A stretch of 64,000 nucleotides of DNA from Streptomyces sp. NBC_00464 (GTDB lineage: Bacteria; Actinomycetota; Actinomycetes; Streptomycetales; Streptomycetaceae). The stretch lies in NCBI RefSeq assembly GCF_036013915.1, contig NZ_CP107899.1:7034001-7098000 (forward strand), given 5' to 3'. Positions 52,717-61,423 of this stretch are shown here, piece by piece. Position 1 is the stretch's first letter. Every line of letters begins with the position of its first letter. The translations under genes and the position numbers were made by a program. Below the pieces are notes generated by a model. That model had not been told where the DNA came from and ran no database searches. It saw only the letters and a list, made by a program, of their open reading frames with translations.

Positions 52717-52746
52717 CCCGCCACCCTACCGGCGCAGGGTGGCGGG
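52717..52746. terminator. Hairpin between gatD and pfkA
   Basis: 11-bp perfect stem (CCCGCCACCCT at 52717-52727, AGGGTGGCGGG at 52736-52746, 8-nt loop) in the 143-bp gap. It lies 55 bp downstream of the gatD stop and 59 bp upstream of the pfkA start, so it is a terminator or possibly a pfkA leader element. Confidence 0.65.
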
Positions 52747-52775
52747 ACCGAACCGGGCGTCCGCCTGCTGGACTC

Positions 52776-52789
52776 CGCTCAGCTGAGCG
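52776..52789. promoter_or_regulatory. Perfect 14-bp palindrome after gatD
   Basis: CGCTCAGCTGAGCG, fully symmetric with no loop, 12 bp past the gatD stop. It could be an operator for pfkA or chance; no regulator is suggested. Confidence 0.3.
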
Positions 52790-52801
52790 AAATAGGCCTC
52801 A

Positions 52802-53530
52802 TCAGGCGGGCTGTGTCGCCGCGGCGATCCGCTCGGCGCGCAGCGCCTCGTACCAGCGGTCGTCGGTGGGCGGCAGCGCGTTCACATCGAGGGCCAGCTT
52901 CAGCAGCAGATCCGCGATCAGCGGGTTGCGCGCCATCACGGGCCCGTGCATGTACGTACCGAAGACGGTGTCGTTGTACGCACCCTCCGTGCCGTCTCCC
53001 GTGCCGTTGCCCCGGCCGAACCGCACCCGGGCGAACGGGCGTGCCGTCGGCCCGAGATGGGTGATGCCCTGGTGGTTCTCGAAACCGGTCAGCGGCGGCA
53101 GTCCGAGGTGCGGGTCGATGTCCCCGAGTACGTCGCCGACGCATCGTGCGCCCTCGCCGCGGGTGGAGACCACGTCGAGCAGCCCGAGACCCTGCTCGCG
53201 CTCACCGAGGTCGTTGACGAACTCGTGGCCGAGGATCTGGTACCCGGCGCAGACCGAGAAGATGATCGCGCCGTTCGACGCGGCCCGGCTGAGACCGCCG
53301 TCGCGGCGCAGCCGCTCCGCCGCGAGCCGCTGCGGCCGGTCCTCACCGCCGCCGATCAGATAGATGTCCCCGGACGTGGGGACCGGCTGGTCGCTGCGCA
53401 CGTCGACGCGCGACACGTCGAGACCGCGCTGACGGGCCCGGCGCTCCACCACGAGGGCGTTGCCCTGGTCGCCGTAGGTGCTCAGCAGGTCCGGGTAGAC
53501 CCACACCAGCCGCAGGCTGTTGTTGCTCAT
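52802..53530 (-). CDS. gatD: GatD, glutamine amidotransferase subunit of lipid II amidation
   Basis: 242-residue class-I-like (CobB/CobQ) glutaminase. The catalytic Cys is in FSVCAGYQILGHEF, with IYLIGGGEDRPQ upstream, GFENHQGITHLG, and the His region GTYMHGPVMARNP. It releases ammonia from glutamine for MurT, which amidates D-glutamate of lipid II. The pair murT-gatD lies on one strand with 34 bp between genes. The N-terminus MSNNSLRLVWVYPDLLSTYG is standard. Confidence 0.92.
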   Translation of the reverse strand: MSNNSLRLVWVYPDLLSTYGDQGNALVVERRARQRGLDVSRVDVRSDQPVPTSGDIYLIGGGEDRPQRLAAERLRRDGGLSRAASNGAIIFSVCAGYQILGHEFVNDLGEREQGLGLLDVVSTRGEGARCVGDVLGDIDPHLGLPPLTGFENHQGITHLGPTARPFARVRFGRGNGTGDGTEGAYNDTVFGTYMHGPVMARNPLIADLLLKLALDVNALPPTDDRWYEALRAERIAAATQPA

Positions 53531-53564
53531 GCTTCGTCCTCTCCGGAGGGGCCCGGGGCCGGGG

Positions 53565-54803
53565 TCAGTTGCCGACACGACGGCGCAGATCCTGGAAGGC
53601 GGTGTAGTTGGCGATGACCTCGATGCGTCCGGGCGGTGCCTGCTGGACGGCCTCGTCGAGGTTCTCGCAGACCCGGAAGTCGAGACCGGCGACTTCGAGA
53701 CGGACCGCGAGGTCCAGCTTCCGGTCACCGAGCACGAAGATCGGGTGCCCCGCGAGCTGGGTGTAGTCCACGTCCCACAGCCACGAGGTGTCCGTGCCGT
53801 CCGCGCCGCGGGCGTTGACGGACAGGATCACCGGGGTGGGCGGCGGATCGATCAGGGAGAAGGTCTCCAGCCAGCCCGCCGGGTTCTTCGCCAGCAGGAG
53901 CCGCAGCTCACGCCCGAGGAAGGTGACCACGTCGTAGCGGCCGGCGACGGCCTGCACCTGGTACATCCGCTCCAGGGCGACCTGCGGCGGCACCCCGAAG
54001 ACGGCGGCCACGGCGGCCGAGCTGGTCGCGTTGGCCTTGTTGGCGCGGCCGGGCAGCTGGAGGTGGATGGGCCACGCCGAACCGTGCGGGTCGAGCACGT
54101 AGTCGCCGTGCAGGACCCAGCTGGGCGGCGGGCGGCGGAAGCCGCACTCGCCGCAGAACCAGTCGTCGCCGGGGCGCTGCATCACACCGCCGCAGGACGG
54201 GCAGGACCAGGCGTCGTCCTTCCACGCCTGGCCGGCCGCGACCCACACCACGTTGGGAGAGGAGGAGGCCGCCCAGACGATCAGCGGGTCGTCGGCGTTG
54301 GCGACGATCACGGCCTTCGAGCCGGACAGGCCCTCCCGCCACTTCTCGGCGAGCATCCGGGTCTCCGCGGCGCGGTCCAGCTGGTCGCGGGAGAGGTTGA
54401 GGAGTGCGATCACCTTGGGCGTCGTGTCGCGGGCGACGCCCGCGAGGTACTTCTCGTCGACCTCGATCACGCCGTACTGCGCGTCCGAGCCACCGGCCAG
54501 GGCCGAGGTGATGCCCGCGGGCATGTTGGCGCCCAGCGCGTTCGACACGACCGGGCCGGCGGCCCGCAGCGCCTCGGCGATCAGCCGGGTCGTGGTCGTC
54601 TTGCCGTTCGTCGCCGACACGAGGATCACGTCCAGGTGCTGCGCCAGCCGCCCGAGCAGGTCGGGGTCGAGCTTGAGCGCCACCCGGCCGCCGATCACCG
54701 ATCCGCTGCCCCGCCCGGCCGCCCGTGACACCGCCGCAGCGGCCTTGCCCGCCGTCACGGCCAGCTTGGCCCGCGGCGACAACGGCTCCGTGTTGCCTGC
54801 CAT
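53565..54803 (-). CDS. murT: MurT, lipid II isoglutaminyl synthase ligase subunit
   Basis: 412-residue Mur-ligase-like enzyme. ATP motif SATNGKTTTTRLIAEAL, GVIEVDEKYL, and the four-Cys zinc ribbon typical of MurT (CPSCGGVMQRPGDDWFCGEC) are present, then the C-terminal DUF1727 domain with SVNARGADGTDTSWLWDVDY carrying the catalytic Asp. It amidates the alpha-carboxyl of D-Glu in lipid II with GatD. The ATG at 54803 has GGAGGA 9 nt upstream. It is first in a two-gene operon and divergent from the secreted protease. Confidence 0.93.
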   Translation of the reverse strand: MAGNTEPLSPRAKLAVTAGKAAAAVSRAAGRGSGSVIGGRVALKLDPDLLGRLAQHLDVILVSATNGKTTTTRLIAEALRAAGPVVSNALGANMPAGITSALAGGSDAQYGVIEVDEKYLAGVARDTTPKVIALLNLSRDQLDRAAETRMLAEKWREGLSGSKAVIVANADDPLIVWAASSSPNVVWVAAGQAWKDDAWSCPSCGGVMQRPGDDWFCGECGFRRPPPSWVLHGDYVLDPHGSAWPIHLQLPGRANKANATSSAAVAAVFGVPPQVALERMYQVQAVAGRYDVVTFLGRELRLLLAKNPAGWLETFSLIDPPPTPVILSVNARGADGTDTSWLWDVDYTQLAGHPIFVLGDRKLDLAVRLEVAGLDFRVCENLDEAVQQAPPGRIEVIANYTAFQDLRRRVGN

Positions 54804-55218
54804 CGTCCTAGATCCTCCTTGCATCGGTCCGCGCCCAGCCTATCGATGTCCGGTGCGGCGGAGGCACGGCGGCACCGTCCGGGGTGTGGAGTTCCCGTGG
54901 AACGGAAAACGCGCGAAATAACACCGCTTCATTGATCTGGCAAACATACAGGTCAGGAGGGATTTGTAGCCGGCAGGTGCGGCGGCGCCACGTGACTTCA
55001 CCGGAGGATCCGGTCGGCCTTGATGTCCTGTATCCCACTTCGGGGTTCCGTATCGGCCGCGGTGCCGCCCGCGGCCGCCCGGTCGCCGGTGACGTGGGCG
55101 GTGCCGGCGCCGGCTCGCCGCTCCGCGCGGCGAATTGTCCAGTCCGGTTTCCGCCATGTCGTAAGTGCGACATCGGACAAGGCTGTGCAGGGGCCGCCAC
55201 GCCCGTTAAATCCATCCC
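54804..55218. other. Divergent region between murT and subtilase genes
   Basis: 415 bp without a gene. On the minus strand TTGCCA (54938-54943) and TTATTT (54916-54921) are spaced 16 bp and could form the murT promoter. The other end carries a TTAAAT box close to the protease ATG. Confidence 0.4.
55206..55211 (+). promoter_or_regulatory. Candidate -10 box for a leaderless protease mRNA
   Basis: TTAAAT lies 7 bp before the ATG at 55219. No purine-rich ribosome-binding site exists there, so transcription may start at or next to the start codon. No clear -35 was seen. Confidence 0.35.
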
Positions 55219-58200
55219 ATGAGATCCATAAACAGGAGCCGGTTCCTGCCGGCTGCCACCGCGCTGACCATGGCGCTCACCGGGTGGGCGGGGGTGTCGG
55301 CGGCTGCGGCGGCGGACCCCACCACGGCCGCTCCGGCGAGCGGCCCCGCAGGCCCGTCGTACGACATCACCCTGGTCACCGGCGATGTCGTCCACTACAC
55401 CGACCTGCCCGGTGCCAACGATGTCGTGACGGTCGATCTCGCCGATCCGAACGCCGGCGGCGTGCAGGTGCGGACGCAGGGGGACCACACGTATGCGGTG
55501 CCGACGCAGGCGATGCCGTTGCTGGCCGCCGACCGGCTCGACCCGCGCCTGTTCGACGTCACCGAGTTGGTGGCGATGGGGTACGACGACGCGCGGACCG
55601 GCTCCGTGCCGCTGATCGCGACGGCGCCGGAGAACGCCCGTTCCGCCCGGCCTCCGGCCGCCCCCGAGGGCGCGACGACCGTGCACACACTGAAGTCGAT
55701 CGACGCGACGGCGATGCGCACCGCCAAGGACGACGCCCGTGCGTTCTGGACGGACGTCGCTCCCGGGAAGGCGCCGCGCACCCTCGGCGGCGGCATCGGG
55801 AAGCTGTGGCTGGACGGGAAGGTCAAGGCTTCCCTGGCTGACGAGACGTCACAGATCAAGGCGACCGATGCCTGGCAGAAGGGCTACGACGGCAAGGGTG
55901 TGAAGGTCGCGGTGCTCGACACGGGCGCCGACCTCGACCACCCGGACCTCGTCGGCCAGGTGGACGTGTCGAAAAGCTTCGTCCCGGGTGAGGATGTCGA
56001 CGACGGCCACGGCCACGGCACGCACACCGCTTCCACGATCGCCGGAACCGGTGCCGCCTCCGGCGGCAAGGAGAAGGGTGCCGCCCCCGGCGCCCGGCTG
56101 CTGATCGGCAAGGTACTGAGCAACAAGGGCAGTTCCGGCAGCAACTCCGATGTCATCGCCGGCATGGAGTGGGCCAAGGACCAGGGCGCGGACATCGTGT
56201 CGATGAGTCTCGGAACCCCCGACGGGTCCGACGGCGAGGACCCCATGTCCGAGGCCGTGAACACCCTGTCGGCGAACGGCGGCCCACTGTTCGTGATCGC
56301 CGCGGGCAACGCCTACGACCCGGGCACCATCGGCGCCCCGGGCGCCGCGGCCTCGGCGCTGACCGTCGCCGCCGTCGACAGGAACGACGAGCGCGCGGAG
56401 TTCTCCAGCCAGGGCCCGCTGACCGGCACGCACCAGCTCAAGCCCGACGTCTCGGCGCCCGGTGTGGACGTCTCCGCCGCCGCGTCTCAGTCGGTGCCCG
56501 GCTGGACCGGCGGCTTGTACCGGACGATGAGCGGCACGTCGATGGCGACGCCACTGGTCGCCGGCACCGCCGCGATCCTGAAGGAGCGGCACCCCGGCTG
56601 GAGTGGTGAGCGCATCAAGAACGTGCTGATGAGCACCTCGCACCGCACCGACGAGACCCCCTTCGAGACCGGCACCGGCCGCGTCGACACCGTCGCGGCG
56701 ATGGACTCCACGATCGAGGCGACCGGCTCGGTGGCCGCGGCCACGTACAACTGGCCGAACGCCGACGCCAAGGCGGCCACCCGTACGATCACCTACCGCA
56801 ACGACGGCGACGCGGACGTGACGCTCGACCTCGCCACGGGCACCGAAGGGGACGCGTACACGCTGTCCGCCTCCTCGGTGAAGGTCCCGGCGAACGGCAC
56901 CGCGGAGGTCACCCTGACTCTCGACCCCTCGAAGGCCGCCGCGGGCACCACGTTCTCCGGCCAGGTCGCGGCCACGGACGCCGCCTCCGGCGCCGTGGTG
57001 GCGCACACCGGGTTCGGTCTGTTCAAGGAAGCCGAGATGTACGACTTCACCATCAAGGTGAAGGACCGCGACGGCAAGCCCGCGTCGGACTCGGTGGCGT
57101 TCTACGACGCGGCCGCCGCCCTGCCCTCGTACATCAACGTCGACGGCGAGAAGACCCTGCGCCTGCCGCCGGGCCGCTACTCCGTCTCGTCGTACATGGA
57201 CGTGCCGGGTGAGAGCTCCGACTCGCTCGGCGAGGCGCTGCTGATCTCCGACGAGGTCACGTTGGACGCCGGGCACAAGCAGGGCACCGCCGTCCTCGAC
57301 GCGACCCGGGCACGCAAGGTGTCCGCGGTCCCGGAGCGGAAGAGCGAGACGTCCCAGACGGTCTTCGGCCTGTCGCGCCAGTACGCCGACGCCGCGCAGC
57401 ACGGCTGGTCCACCTCGCTGTTGCTGCCTGCCAAGTACGACTCCGTCTACCTGACGCCGACCGAGCAGGTCGCCGACGGCTCGCTGAAGGCGTTCATGAG
57501 TTGGCGGATGCGCCAGCAGGCGCTCGCCGCGACGACCGGAACCCGCCGCGAGGTCACGCTGGTCCCGCAGGGCGGCACCGCGTACCACGACGGCACCGAC
57601 ACCCTGAAGACCGTCTACGCGGGTCAGGGTGCGGCAGCCGACTACGACGGGGTCGACGCGCGCGGCAAGGCCGTCGTGATCGACCGCAGCGACGCCGTGA
57701 CCGCGGCCCAGCGCGCGCAGGCCGCCTCGGCCGCCGGCGCCGCGATGCTGATCGTCGCGCACGACACCCGTGGCCGCCTCTACCAGACGTACAGCGGAGG
57801 CGGTGACGTCACCATCGCGTCGGTGCCGCAGGCGGACGGCGCGCTGCTGATCACCGAGGCGAAGTCCGGCCGCGGCACGCTGCGGGTGACGCAGCGGCAG
57901 TTCCCGGACTACACCTACGACCTCGTCGAGAAGTTCGACGGCCGCATTCCGGACAGGTCGCTGGCCTACAAGCCGGACAACGGCGATCTGACCCGTCTGA
58001 ACACCAGCTACTACGGCGCCAAGGGCACGCTCGGACTCGGCGGCCGGTACTTCGTCCCGACGTGGAGCCCGGCACTCGGCGGCGACTCGTACGAGCAGTA
58101 CGGGCGCACCCGCACCGAGTACGTGACCCCGGACACGAGCGACGTCGGCGCCTGGTGGGAGCAGCACCAGGGCCTGGGTGACGCGGCGAACTACTGGGAG

Positions 58201-58902
58201 AGCGGCTATACGCAGGCGCCCGCCGCCCGGTCTGCGGAGGCCGCCTGGTTCAAGCCGGTGCAGGCCCCGCGCCCGGCCGACGGCTACTCCGTCTACGCCA
58301 CCGGCAGCAACACGCTGATCTGGAACATCCCGATGCTGTCGGGCGGCGACGCCGGCCACGTCGGCTTCGGCGGAACGGCCCGGACCTCGCTCCACCGGGG
58401 CGACACCCAGCTGGCGCAGGTCGACTCCCGCGCCGGCCGGGCGTACAACCTGACCACGGGCTCGTACCGGCTGGTGGCCGCAGGGCAGCGCGGAACGACG
58501 GCGTGGAGCACCTCCACGACGACCAGCACCACATGGGGCTTCGACTTCAAGGCTGCGCCTGCGGGCACCCTGGCCCGGCAGGACGTGCCGATGCTGAACC
58601 TCGGCTACGACGTCGACACGGACCTCCAGGGAGCGGCGCGGGCCGGCAAGCACCTGCGACTCGGCCTGCACGCGTACTCGTTCCCCGGTGACGTCACGGC
58701 GGACTCGGCCACTCTCCAGGTGTCGTACGACGACGGGGCGACCTGGCGCGACGCGAAGCTGAAGCGGGCCGGTGACGGCCGGTGGACGGCGCAGCTGGAC
58801 ACACCGCGCAACGCCCGGGCGATGTCGCTGCGGGCCGGCGCCACCGCACGCGGCGGGCTCTCCGTCCAGCAGGACGTCATCAGGGCGGTCACACTGCGCT
58901 GA
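55219..58902 (+). CDS. Large secreted S8 (subtilisin-family) protease
   Basis: 1227-residue exported serine protease. The signal peptide (about residues 1-34) ends VSAAAAA. A propeptide-like region follows to about 215. The S8 domain spans about 220-480: Asp in VLDTGADLDHPDL, His in DGHGHGTHTASTIAG, oxyanion Asn in FVIAAGNAYD, Ser in MSGTSMATPLVAG. A C-terminal extension of about 700 residues contains beta-sandwich-like repeats and a PA-like insert (GAAMLIVAHDTRG). It is probably a broad extracellular protease feeding peptides to the cell. Confidence 0.93.
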   Translation: MRSINRSRFLPAATALTMALTGWAGVSAAAAADPTTAAPASGPAGPSYDITLVTGDVVHYTDLPGANDVVTVDLADPNAGGVQVRTQGDHTYAVPTQAMPLLAADRLDPRLFDVTELVAMGYDDARTGSVPLIATAPENARSARPPAAPEGATTVHTLKSIDATAMRTAKDDARAFWTDVAPGKAPRTLGGGIGKLWLDGKVKASLADETSQIKATDAWQKGYDGKGVKVAVLDTGADLDHPDLVGQVDVSKSFVPGEDVDDGHGHGTHTASTIAGTGAASGGKEKGAAPGARLLIGKVLSNKGSSGSNSDVIAGMEWAKDQGADIVSMSLGTPDGSDGEDPMSEAVNTLSANGGPLFVIAAGNAYDPGTIGAPGAAASALTVAAVDRNDERAEFSSQGPLTGTHQLKPDVSAPGVDVSAAASQSVPGWTGGLYRTMSGTSMATPLVAGTAAILKERHPGWSGERIKNVLMSTSHRTDETPFETGTGRVDTVAAMDSTIEATGSVAAATYNWPNADAKAATRTITYRNDGDADVTLDLATGTEGDAYTLSASSVKVPANGTAEVTLTLDPSKAAAGTTFSGQVAATDAASGAVVAHTGFGLFKEAEMYDFTIKVKDRDGKPASDSVAFYDAAAALPSYINVDGEKTLRLPPGRYSVSSYMDVPGESSDSLGEALLISDEVTLDAGHKQGTAVLDATRARKVSAVPERKSETSQTVFGLSRQYADAAQHGWSTSLLLPAKYDSVYLTPTEQVADGSLKAFMSWRMRQQALAATTGTRREVTLVPQGGTAYHDGTDTLKTVYAGQGAAADYDGVDARGKAVVIDRSDAVTAAQRAQAASAAGAAMLIVAHDTRGRLYQTYSGGGDVTIASVPQADGALLITEAKSGRGTLRVTQRQFPDYTYDLVEKFDGRIPDRSLAYKPDNGDLTRLNTSYYGAKGTLGLGGRYFVPTWSPALGGDSYEQYGRTRTEYVTPDTSDVGAWWEQHQGLGDAANYWESGYTQAPAARSAEAAWFKPVQAPRPADGYSVYATGSNTLIWNIPMLSGGDAGHVGFGGTARTSLHRGDTQLAQVDSRAGRAYNLTTGSYRLVAAGQRGTTAWSTSTTTSTTWGFDFKAAPAGTLARQDVPMLNLGYDVDTDLQGAARAGKHLRLGLHAYSFPGDVTADSATLQVSYDDGATWRDAKLKRAGDGRWTAQLDTPRNARAMSLRAGATARGGLSVQQDVIRAVTLR

Positions 58903-58920
58903 CCTCGCAACGACCCCGGG

Positions 58921-58957
58921 GGCGGGGGTGAGCCGGTGCGACCGGCTCACCCCCGCC
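58921..58957. terminator. Strong bidirectional terminator after subtilase
   Basis: Perfect 16-bp stem (GGCGGGGGTGAGCCGG, 5-nt loop, CCGGCTCACCCCCGCC) between two convergent genes. Confidence 0.92.
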
Positions 58958-58960
58958 TCG

Positions 58961-59908
58961 TCACACCCAGCCCCGGTCTCTCGCGTGCCACCCCAGCTGG
59001 AGACGGGTCGTCGCGTCGGTCCTCACCATGAGCGCCTGGAGCCTGCGCTGCACGGTGCGCACCGACAGCCGCACCTGACCGGCCACCGCCGTGTCCGTGA
59101 GACCGGCGAGCAGCAGTCGCAGGATGTGCGCGTCGAGGTCGTCGATCTCCGCGTGCGGCAGCTCCTGGTACGGGCGGGCACGCCCCCACACCTGCTCGAA
59201 CAACTCCCGCGCCACATGGGCCAGTCCGCCGCGCAGCACCACCGCCGGGTCCACGTCGGCGTCCCGTCCGTGCAGCGGCAGCATCGCCACCGCGCCGTCG
59301 CACAGGATGAGCTTGTAGGGGACCTCGGTGACCGTGCGTACGTGGACCCCGTCGGCCAGTGACTGCGCCACCTGATCCGCAGCGCCCGGCTCGCCCAGGA
59401 ATCCCTGATCGATGACGGCCCGCACCCGCACATCGCGCGACATGGCCGTCACTTCCGCGCTGTCCGCCGGGGTGACCGCCTGGGGTGTGCCGGCGGAGAA
59501 GATGTCGATGGTGCTGCGCGCGGAGAGCTGGAGTTGGAGATAGCGCGTGCGGATCGCGTCGGTGCCCTCGACGATCTCCACGAGGTCGCGCTGGGCCCGG
59601 TCGGCGGTCGCCGTGCGGTACGTCTCCGCGAGCCGCGCCACCGCGAGTTCGGCGCGCTGGAGGCGTTCGCGGTGGGCGGCGAGTTCGGCCCCGAGGGCGA
59701 CGGCGGGAGGCGCGGCCGCATAGCGCAGGCCGTCGGCCACCCGCAGGACCAGCCCGCGGTCGGCCAGGGTGCGCAGCGCGGCGGCGGTCCGCTGTTCCGG
59801 CAGGCCGACCGCGTTGGCCAGCTGTTCGTAGCCGGGCGAAGGCAGCGCTATCAGCACCTGGTACACCGAGTCCTCGTCCGCCGTGAGGCCGAGATCCTGC
59901 AGGCTCAT
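58961..59908 (-). CDS. TrmB-like N-terminus/LuxR-type HTH C-terminus regulator
   Basis: 315-residue regulator. The N-terminal winged-helix part (about 1-65) is DEDSVYQVLIALPSPGYEQL with RTAAALRTLADRGLVLRV. A central ligand-like domain follows (STIDIFSAGTPQAV, VRAVIDQGFLG), then a C-terminal LuxR-like HTH (ILRLLLAGLTDTAVAGQVRL, then SVRTVQRRLQALM). This build is common in Streptomyces regulators of secreted functions. It converges on the protease gene. GAGGTGG lies 9 nt before the ATG at 59908. The target is unknown. Confidence 0.85.
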   Translation of the reverse strand: MSLQDLGLTADEDSVYQVLIALPSPGYEQLANAVGLPEQRTAAALRTLADRGLVLRVADGLRYAAAPPAVALGAELAAHRERLQRAELAVARLAETYRTATADRAQRDLVEIVEGTDAIRTRYLQLQLSARSTIDIFSAGTPQAVTPADSAEVTAMSRDVRVRAVIDQGFLGEPGAADQVAQSLADGVHVRTVTEVPYKLILCDGAVAMLPLHGRDADVDPAVVLRGGLAHVARELFEQVWGRARPYQELPHAEIDDLDAHILRLLLAGLTDTAVAGQVRLSVRTVQRRLQALMVRTDATTRLQLGWHARDRGWV

Positions 59909-60039
59909 CGGCGCCCACCTCTGTTCTCCTCGTACGCACCGGACCGTGCCGCCTGAAGTGTCGCAGGTTGCCGGCGGCGAACCGGCCACGGCCACGGCCG
60001 CGACCGCGGCCGGCACCCGGCATTTCCGTGGAACGTACG

Positions 60040-60594
60040 ATGGCCCTCATGCGAAACCGCCCCATCCCCGGCAGCTCCGGCCTCGTCCGGACCATGAGCC
60101 TGCTCGGTGACCCGGTGCTCCACGCCGCGTGCGAGCCCGTCACGGACTTCGGGCCCTCGCTCGCCCGGCTGGTCGAGGACATGTTCGCCACGATGTACGC
60201 GGCGCAGGGCGTCGGTCTCGCCGCCAACCAGGTCGGTGTGCCGCTCCGGGTGTTCGTCTTCGACTGTCCCGACGACGAGGACGTCCGCCATCTCGGGCAT
60301 GTGGTCAACCCCACGCTCGTCGAGGCGGACGGCGTCACGGTGCGTGGCCCGGAGGGCTGCCTCTCCCTGCCGGGGATCGAGGCGGGCACACCTCGCTACG
60401 ACCACGCAGTGGTCGAGGGGCTGACGGTCGGGGGCGAGCCGGTGCGGATCAGCGGGACGGGCTTCTTCGCCCGTTGCCTCCAGCACGAGTGCGACCATCT
60501 CGACGGTGCCGTCTACACGGACCGGCTGACCGGGCTGCGCCGGGCACGCGCGCTGCGTGCGGCCCGCCGGGCGCCCTGGGGGCGCACCGGTTGA
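60040..60594 (+). CDS. def: Peptide deformylase
   Basis: 184-residue metalloenzyme that removes the formyl group from nascent N-terminal methionine. All three motifs are present: GVGLAANQVG (motif 1), EGCLSLPG with the Cys metal ligand (motif 2), and QHECDHLDG (HExxH, motif 3). An ATG at 60040 was taken as start; 60049 is a possible alternative. Streptomyces usually carry several deformylases, so this may be an accessory copy. It is divergent from the TrmB/LuxR-like regulator. Confidence 0.93.
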   Translation: MALMRNRPIPGSSGLVRTMSLLGDPVLHAACEPVTDFGPSLARLVEDMFATMYAAQGVGLAANQVGVPLRVFVFDCPDDEDVRHLGHVVNPTLVEADGVTVRGPEGCLSLPGIEAGTPRYDHAVVEGLTVGGEPVRISGTGFFARCLQHECDHLDGAVYTDRLTGLRRARALRAARRAPWGRTG

Positions 60595-60603
60595 CCGGCG
60601 GCT

Positions 60604-61254
60604 TCAGAACCCGGTTCCGCCGGGGCGGTCGCCGACCTCGGCCAGCCTGCCCCAGAGCAGATCGGCCAGACTCCGTACCAACTGCTCGCGCGAGCAGGGG
60701 CGTTCGCTCAGCCACCAGTCGCCGGCCGCTTGTGCCATGCCGATGATGCCGTGGCCCCAGATCCGGGCCATCTGCTGGCTGTCCGGGCCGAGATCCACCC
60801 GTTCCGCGATGACTGTGGCGAGCTCCTCGCCGAGGCGGCGCAGCAGTGGGGCCGAGTGCCGCCCCACATCGAAGCCCTGCTCGGACGAGGGCGCCGCGTC
60901 GTCGGACGGGTGCATCAGGAAGCGGTAGACCTGCGGACGCGCCTCGATCGCCGCGAGATAGGTGTCGAGCGTCGCCTCGATGCGTTGGCGGCGGTCGGCG
61001 GGGGCGTCGAGCGCGGCCCGCAGGGCGCTCAGCAGTGCGTCGGTGTGCCGCTTGGCCAGGGCGCGGTAGAGGCCGCCCTTGTCGCCGAAGTGCCGGTAGA
61101 GGATGGGCTTGGTGATGCCGGCCTCTGCCGCGATGGCGTTCATCGATGCCCCGGGGCCGTCCCTGAGCACCACGCGGTCGGCGGCCTCCAGCAGCTCGCG
61201 GCGGCGGCTTTCGGCCGCGGTCCGCTGTCGCTCGGCCTGTCGTGTGGTCTCCAT
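60604..61254 (-). CDS. TetR-family regulator of acyl-CoA dehydrogenase
   Basis: 216-residue TetR-type repressor. The HTH at residues about 15-65 is RRRELLEAADRVVLRDGPGA, SMNAIAAEAGITKPILYRHF, then GDKGGLYRAL. The helical C-terminal ligand domain has IWGHGIIGMAQAAGDWWLSE, a pattern I associate with FadR-like TetR proteins of fatty-acid metabolism. GGGAGAAACGCC precedes the ATG at 61254. It is divergent from an acyl-CoA dehydrogenase with a strong dyad between them. The likely effector is an acyl-CoA. Confidence 0.9.
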   Translation of the reverse strand: METTRQAERQRTAAESRRRELLEAADRVVLRDGPGASMNAIAAEAGITKPILYRHFGDKGGLYRALAKRHTDALLSALRAALDAPADRRQRIEATLDTYLAAIEARPQVYRFLMHPSDDAAPSSEQGFDVGRHSAPLLRRLGEELATVIAERVDLGPDSQQMARIWGHGIIGMAQAAGDWWLSERPCSREQLVRSLADLLWGRLAEVGDRPGGTGF

Positions 61255-61344
61255 GGCGTTTCTCCCACCCCTGGCCCTGCATGTCCGTCCTGCCTGCGCA
61301 ACGTAACACCCTGCCCAGCGGTGCGTGGATCGCCGCCCGAGCGG

Positions 61345-61393
61345 TTGACACAGGCTACTTGTCGGTAACAGACTGTGGTTACCGCAAGTAACC
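61345..61393. promoter_or_regulatory. Promoter and double TetR operator before acyl-CoA dehydrogenase
   Basis: A consensus -35 (TTGACA, 61345-61350) is followed by the imperfect dyad CTACTTGTCGGTAAC (from 61355) and the perfect dyad GGTTAC-CGCAA-GTAACC (61377-61393). The repeated TACTTG/GGTAAC half-sites suggest two TetR dimers covering the promoter. Confidence 0.7.
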
Positions 61394-61423
61394 AGATTTT
61401 GACGGCAGCACGTGGAGGGGAAC

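Noticed and set aside
55849..58950. 1033-codon minus-strand open frame opposite the subtilase
   Set aside because: It is a shadow of high third-position GC. Its composition is Gly/Arg/Val-rich with no domain, whereas the plus strand has a complete S8 protease.
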